64,000 nucleotides of DNA, from positions 558,001 through 622,000 of the forward strand of contig JADHYV010000003.1 in assembly GCA_027604705.1 (NCBI GenBank), given 5' to 3'. The notes below the pieces were generated by a model. It was given only the letters and a program-made list of their open reading frames with translations, did not search any database and had not been told where the DNA came from. The stretch comes from Allomyces arbusculus (Eukaryota; Blastocladiomycota; Blastocladiomycetes; Blastocladiales; Blastocladiaceae). Positions within the stretch are counted from its first letter, which is position 1; every line of letters begins with the position of its first letter. Shown piece after piece: positions 58,328-64,000 of this stretch. The position numbers and the translations under genes are program-made.

Positions 58328-58891
58328 GGGGAAGAAGGACGGGATGTGGTGGACTGCGATGGAGGTAGCGGGGGGATCATTGAATGAATGTGTGCCCTTC
58401 TTTGTTGATTTGCGTGGGCAGAGGAACCGCTCTATTGGTCATAGATTGCCGTGAACCACACCTGATACCTGACAAGAAGAGTCTAGTGTTGAGCACAGTG
58501 GTGGCGAGGACGAGCAGACTTGAGATAGTGCGTGAGAAGCGGACGCACAGATTCGGTTGGAGGACCAACGGCACGAGGACTGTCACCACCATTGTGCAAG
58601 ATCTACGATTTTCGAACGAGGCGATGCACGGTGGAGAAGGGCTGCATGGATCCTAAGACACTGTTTGTGAGTTGCTGCAGCGCATTGGAGAGCATATGCT
58701 TCGACAATGCAAAGGTATTTATACACGGCGCAACTACGTATTTAGAAACGAGCGAACGAAACAACAAGCGACGGTACGTCAGCAGGTAGTCTGGAAGCGA
58801 ATAGAAAACAGGGAGCCCAAACGACCAAAACGCGTTGAGATACGGGGCAACGAACGGTTGCGAGTCGGTAAGCGGTCGAGAAAGGGCGGTG
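58328..58891. other. Convergent spacer
   Basis: This 564-nt stretch lies between the stop codons of the IQ protein (+) and VTC4-like gene (-). A minus-strand frame continues through it from the VTC gene but belongs to unspliced intron read-through. No feature was recognised. Confidence 0.5.
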
Positions 58892-61428
58892 TTACGGCTG
58901 CGTCTCGGTGAGCTTGAGCCAGACGTTGAGGAACGTAGCTGCGAACAGGGAAATGACAATGAACGTCGGGCCGCCGCTAAAGAATGAAGAGGAACACGAT
59001 GAGCCGCAGGCATCGAAAAGAACCATGCACATAAGTAAGGATGAGCATACCGGTCGTCATACGGGCCAGCTTCGCGGTTGCGAATCTTCTCCGTGCGCCA
59101 CAAGAAAAGGTACAGGCCGTAGGCCATGATGGCCATGGCGTTGAGCGTGAACACGATGCCAGCAATCTGGCCGACCTTGTCGCCCCAATTCATCAAACTC
59201 AGCGCGAGCGCAGCAATCACCGACGAGAACTGCATCCACGCGAGGAACGTGCGCTCGTTGGCAAAGAACACCTTGGGCTCAACGCGCACAGGCACGACAA
59301 TCCGCTTGCCGCCCATCCGCTCCGGGATCTCCTGCCCGGGGATCATGGGCCCGGCTGACGACGACGACGCGGCCTGCGCCTGCTGCTCGGCAGCGACGCG
59401 GCGCTGCTCGCGGCGCTCGCGCACGTGCAACTTGCGCACGAGCGACGTCATTTGCGCGAGAATACCCTTTTCCTTCTTGCCGGTGGTGCTGCCGCCGCTA
59501 CTGCGCAAAAGCGACGACCGTTCGTCAACCATTTCAGAGTCATCCTCGTCGTCGACGAGTTCCTCGACCACCTCAACCTCGCGCGCCTCCTCTTCGTCTC
59601 GAATCGTCAGCGCCGTGTGCTGCTCGGTCGAGGCACCGCCATTGATCGAAACGACAGGCGATGGCTTGCCCTTCCCCTTGCCCTTGAACCGCACGCGCGT
59701 CTCCTCGATATCAAACGGCGACGTGGGCACCCCCGAAATCATCGACACCTCGTCCTGCACGGCGGTCGCAGCCGGCCCGACGGGCGGCTTGCGAATATCG
59801 CGGTCCATTTGCGGCAGCCAGAACGGCAGCAGCGAGACGCGGTGTTCGAGCAGCGTCGCACACCCGTGAATGAATTTGGAAAACTTGGGCACTTCCTCGA
59901 CCAAGTGCGAGTTGACCAAGTCGGTCACCCACGCGGGCGGTTCGGCACCGAGCTGCGTCTGCAGCTTGACTTCGAGAATCGCGTACGGGAACCGGCACAC
60001 GTCCGACTCGGGCAATTGCGAGAACGGCCAGTCGGTTGTGATATCCATGCGGCGCCAATTCTCGCCGGCGCGGCGCTCGCCGTCGTAGTTGTCTTCGCGC
60101 ACCATGGTCAGTTCCGTGTCCAGCGAAATGCGCACGCGCGCGTCGCCCGGCAGCTGGAAGGCCGTGCGGTTGTAAAACGTGCGCAGCGTCGGGACCAAGT
60201 GCTGTTCCTGGATCGTGTTCTGCACCTCGGTAAACAGCGTCGTCAAGTTCTCGAGCTCCTTTTCCGACTTCTGGTTGCGCTCGCGCATCTTGGCCACCTG
60301 CTTGTCGATCGAGTAGGTACCGCGCATAAACTCGTTGACATACTTTTCCTTGAGCGGGAACCGTTCCTTGACCGACTTTTCGCCCGTCCAGTCCTCGCGG
60401 TGCGTCTTGCGCTCAATGAAGATCTCTTGGTTCGCCACGGACCCGTACCACCGGAACCGCACGGCTTGCGCGCCCTCGTTCTTTTCGAGCCGGCCCTTGT
60501 AGAGGTCAAAGTTTTCGTTGTCAAAGTAGATGGACGTGATGGCCGGGTCATACTCCTTGGTCGAGCCAAAGACGAGCACGGGCAAGTGCTTGAGGATCGA
60601 GAGCTTGACCTCGAGCACGTTGTCCGGGTGGACCCAGTACTCTGAGGGAGGCGAGGGGAAATCGAACACGTCAGACCAACCGAAAATCCATCGCGATCGT
60701 TGCGAAAAGAAGAAAAAAAAAGGATCTGAGCAACATACTCGTCGTCCTGCGCACAAATGACTGCGACCCGCCGTCAGACTGCACGTTTTTCCGGTTCGGG
60801 TCCCCGCCATTGCGTACGATATCATAGAGCTTCGACAGCTTGAGAATCAAGACGTCGAAATTCTCGCGGTAGAACGGGCTCGCGTCCATTTTCTGCAAAA
60901 ACGCCGGCTTGAGCGTGAACGGCGTGTGCTTGTCGTGCTTCTTCAGGCACTTCAAGAAGCCCGTGTAGTTGAGTCGCGCAAACTTGGCGAGCTCGTTCGT
61001 TTCGTGCGTAATGCGCGCAATCTCGTCTTCGACGCGACCAATCCGGGTCACTTGCGGCGTCGCCGTCGGATTGTTGACAATGTTGTTGATGATCATGTCG
61101 CAGTGCTGCGCACGCCGGTTCAGCTCGCCCGACTTGATCGACTGGAAGTTGACGACCTTGGTGAGTTCGTCCGTTAGGAAGGCGAGAAACTCGTCTTCGA
61201 GCGACTGCGGGCACGCGTCGCCCTCCTTGGCCATGGCCTTGATTTGCTTCTTGGCGGCATCGTAGTCTGGCGGGTTGAGTCGGCGTCAGCGGGCGATCAA
61301 GTCGGATCTGCTGGCAGGACTGCGATGATGGCGCAAGCTGTCGCTTTCACGGTGCAAGTTGACCTACCGATGTAGTAGAACTTCCACTCGGGGAACTGCA
61401 CCGTCTGCAGGTGCGCGCCAAACTTCAT
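58892..61428 (-). CDS. VTC4: SPX-VTC polyphosphate polymerase, Vtc4-like
   Basis: Exons 61428-61368, 61266-60739, 60641-59051, 58976-58892; 754 aa. The N-terminal SPX domain begins MKFGAHLQTVQFPEWKFYYI and DYDAAKKQIK; its basic inositol-pyrophosphate sensor helix is YTGFLKCLKKHDKHT. The splice makes FVRRTTKYWVHPDNVLEVKL. The TTM tunnel domain keeps the catalytic-type residues: the Arg pair in VRFRWYGS, Glu and Lys in YAILEVKLQTQLG, Lys in VPKFSKFIHG. The C-terminus has a DUF202-type membrane unit: KVFFANERTFLAWMQFSSVI, two more helices and REAGPYDDR. In yeast VTC makes polyphosphate from ATP and threads it into the vacuole. Kept catalytic residues favour Vtc4 over the non-catalytic subunits. 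Introns are 101, 97 and 74 nt. Confidence 0.93.
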
Positions 61429-62148
61429 GGTGGTGGCAGCAGTCCGCGAGACGAGAACGGCCGGTCACAGTCGCGCAGCGATCACAAAGAGCCAGGTCGG
61501 GTGTCGGTCGAGTCGGGAGCCGTGGTCGTTGCAACTGGCGGCGCCGTGTCGGTGCGGGTCCAAGTTGAAAAGTGCGGCAAGTGTCGACTGTCCTGGTACG
61601 GTGCGGGGAGTAGCAGCAATGATTGGTGGCCGACAACTTTGCGGAGATGTGTGGTGCTCGGCAGGTCCAGCTCCGTCTGGCTCGACAGTTGGGATTCGAT
61701 GATCGTTGTTTCCGTCTTTGGGCGCCAACTTTGACAATCGCAGTTGCTGCACGTCTTGCGCACGCCAAATGTCAGAATCGACAGCGAGTCGCTTGAAGAT
61801 GGAAGCGGATGATCACGCACTCAATGGAAAGTGGAGAAGGGCCGTTGCATTTCATTTCCATTGTCGGTCGCACGTGTTGGATGCTAAACTGGCTGGAAAA
61901 CGTGGAGCGGTAGCGTCTCGCATCTTCAGCGTGATAAATGCGTGAACTCTCCACCGCACGCGAGAGACCCGCTCGCACCAACCCTTTTTGGTTATGAGCG
62001 ACAGCCAGCTTGACACCCACACCACCCACGATCAGCAAACAGAACGAGCGACTGCACGCAAAGCGCTTTGGACCGTGCTTCGATCATTTTGGACACGATT
62101 AGCCCACCAAGTCGTCATCAACCCATCCATTTTCACCCAGCAAGCACG
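61429..62148. promoter_or_regulatory. Divergent promoter region
   Basis: This 720-nt region lies between the VTC4-like (-) and ING-like (+) start codons. Short frames only; no specific regulatory motif, including phosphate-response sites, could be assigned with confidence. Confidence 0.45.
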
Positions 62149-63442
62149 ATGCAGCTCGGGAAATCGCCCTACGCGGCTGCGTTTGATGCGGCCAATTACC
62201 TCGACGACTTTTTATCAAGTGCGCATTCTTGACCACCGATAATTGCGGAAGGGGACGGAGTGGATTGAACCAAACAACAATGACGCTCCTCGCAGGTCTT
62301 GACAATTTGCCCGCCGAAGTGCAGCACTTGCTCACCGAACTGCGCGAAAAGGACGTGCAGTACCAAGGTTCGCCTCTTCACCCACTCTTTCCTCTATCAC
62401 GACCATCTTCTCACCATTTCCCCCGTGACCAGAACTGTCGAACGTCATCCTGCAAAAGCAGAAAAAGCTCTACAAGTACGAGCGCACCGACACGACCCCG
62501 ACCTCACAAATGACCCGTCTCCAAGACGCCATTCGGGCACACTACACGCAAGCTGCGACGCTTCAAGACGAAAAGTTGCTCATGGCGCGCAAACTCGTCG
62601 ACTTGATTGACCGCCACATCAAGCGCATGGACGCCGACCTCATGCGCGTGCGCGACGACTGGGAAGACGTGGCGCGGAACGCTGTCGCGACCGCGGCCGC
62701 CGCCGTGGACGGAATCGCCGCCGCACGCACGCACGACGACGGTGGCGGTGGAGTGGAGACGCCCGTCGCGGGATCACGCAAGCGTCGTGCAGCCGGTGCA
62801 GCCGGTGCAGCCGGTGCGGCCGGTGGGGCCGAAACGCCGCTGCGTGCGGGGAGTGTGTCGGATGCTTACACGACGCCCGTTGCGCAGATTTTGGGCGCGG
62901 TAACGGCACACGCGACGGGGTCGACCGCACGGTCGCGGCGCAAGCGCGCGCGAAAGGCGGATGAGGTTGCGGATGCGTTGCCGACGGCGTCGGGGGACGC
63001 TGTGTGGACACCGCTCGCGATGCCGCCGCCGCCACCGCCGCCACCGTCCGCCGGACCCAACGTGACGCTCGTGAGTGCCGCATCCACATCTTCGACACGC
63101 CGGCACCGCGCGGCGGGTGGAGCTGCCGCGGCCGCGGCGACACCGACGACGCAGAAGAACGGTCTACCGCGTCGCGCGGCATCGGCGGCGGCCGTGGCCG
63201 CAGCGACTCGTGCGGTTGCGGCGGATGACGACGACGATGATTTGGACGACGACGATGCCGTGCCCGACGACGACGAGGATGACGACGACGATGCGGATGC
63301 GGGCGACGAGGACGACGACGACCTCGACGCGTCTGTTGGCGACTCTGACGACGAGGTGCGCGCGACCCCCGTGCGCCCGACCTCCAGCGGGTCGCGCAAG
63401 CGCGTGATTGTCGACGACGACGACGAGAGCCTCGCGGGCCGT

Positions 63443-63478
<36 letters not shown>

Positions 63479-63862
63479 TCTGCACCCGCACCGACGACTA
63501 CCGCGCGCCGCGCCAGTGCGACGCAGCAGCCCAAGCGCAACCGGCGCGGTGGAGCCGGCAGCCAGCGGCAGGCGCAGGCCTCTGCTGCGGCCACGGCCAC
63601 CGCCGCAGCGGAAGCAGCCGCAGCGGCGGCTGCCGCGTCGTCGTCGCAAATAATTGTGGAAGAGGAGATTGGCGACGACACGCCCTACTGCTACTGCCGG
63701 CAGCCGTCGTACGGGCAAATGATTGGGTGCGACAACAAGCGGTGCAAAGTGGAGTGGTTCCACTACGAGTGTGTCGGGCTGCCGCCAGCGGGGCCGCCGC
63801 CGGATTTGTGGTACTGCCGCGATTGTGCAGCGGCATTGACCAAGGCTGGCGGGCGCGCGTGA
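62149..63862 (+). CDS. ING-family PHD-finger protein
   Basis: Exons 62149-62218, 62296-62367, 62433-63862; 523 aa. The start MQLGKSPYAAAFDAANYLDD leads into the ING N-terminal helical domain, built by splicing (YLDDFLSSLDNLPAEVQHLL, LREKDVQYQELSNVILQKQK). A long low-complexity linker includes KRKRARK-like basic patches, a long Asp-rich run (DNA 63220-63350) and an Ala run (63440-63480). The C-terminal PHD finger (about 462-510) has YCYCRQPSYGQMIGCDNKRC, EWFHYECVGL and WYCRDC, with the complete Cys4-His-Cys3 set and the aromatic pocket for H3K4me3. ING proteins target histone acetylase or deacetylase complexes to active promoters. Most members are 200-400 aa, so the linker is long. Confidence 0.93.
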
Positions 63863-64000
63863 GGAAGGACGGGGCGTGGATCGACGGGATGCGATGGTGC
63901 ATCGATGTGGGGAATCGATGTGGGGCGGCCAGGGGCGCTTTCGTGACCGCATTCATAATTTTATTGCAAGAAAGTTCACATTTTATGAGCGCGATGCGGT
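63863..64000. other. 3' flank of the ING gene to window end
   Basis: These 138 nt contain no gene. An ATAATTTTATTG stretch at 63954-63965 is AT-rich and could lie near the polyadenylation site. Confidence 0.4.

Overview
This 64 kb window is compact, GC-rich nuclear DNA from a eukaryote, most likely a zoosporic fungus. Its genes carry many short spliceosomal introns, mostly 54-100 nt, with GTRNGT donors and CTRAC/CTGAC branch-like motifs before a CAG or TAG acceptor. The set includes typical fungal genes (kexin, Lrg1-like LIM-RhoGAP, VTC polyphosphate polymerase, Erg26) beside genes that yeasts lack or share patchily (BuGZ/ZNF207 with a GLEBS motif, endonuclease V, a BCKDK-like kinase, an IQ protein resembling animal MFI/C11orf65). 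That mixture and the high GC3 suggest Blastocladiomycota (Allomyces/Catenaria-like); this is inference, as no rRNA or other marker is present. All gene models were built by eye from reading frames, splice sites and family motifs, and exon phases were checked arithmetically.

Layout. 1-16 kb: ankyrin-repeat protein (-, cut by the window edge), a G/C homopolymer tract holding a 10-N gap, kexin protease (+), small four-helix membrane protein (-), coiled-coil unknown (+), tRNA-like element, mitochondrial PDK/BCKDK kinase (+), endonuclease V (+), a 1.45 kb stretch with no firm gene, Msc2/ZnT5-type zinc transporter (-). 16-30 kb: DENN-C1 protein (+), F1-ATPase delta subunit (-), LIM-RhoGAP (-), BuGZ (-), DBP5/DDX19 helicase (+). 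30-43 kb: two tandem histidine acid phosphatases (the first with one nonsense codon and no recognisable signal-peptide exon), Erg26 sterol decarboxylase (-), ALYREF/Yra1 export adaptor (+) with unusually long introns, exportin-5/Msn5 (+). 43-64 kb: secreted WHy/LEA2-like protein (-), two uncharacterised genes, membrane-anchored GH20 hexosaminidase (+), an unknown alpha-helical protein (+), R3H protein (+), IQ/MFI-like protein (+), VTC4-like polyphosphate polymerase (-), ING-type PHD protein (+).

The genes are mostly unrelated housekeeping and cell-biology genes, many in head-to-head pairs. Two themes recur: nuclear mRNA/RNA export (DBP5, ALYREF, exportin-5) and phosphate handling (VTC4-like, acid phosphatases), but nothing shows these are linked units. 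I see no CRISPR array, rRNA, complete transposon or virus-derived element, and no convincing new multi-gene system. The most notable points are the decayed phosphatase duplicate, the long ALYREF introns, the GLEBS-bearing BuGZ and the DENN-C1 architecture.
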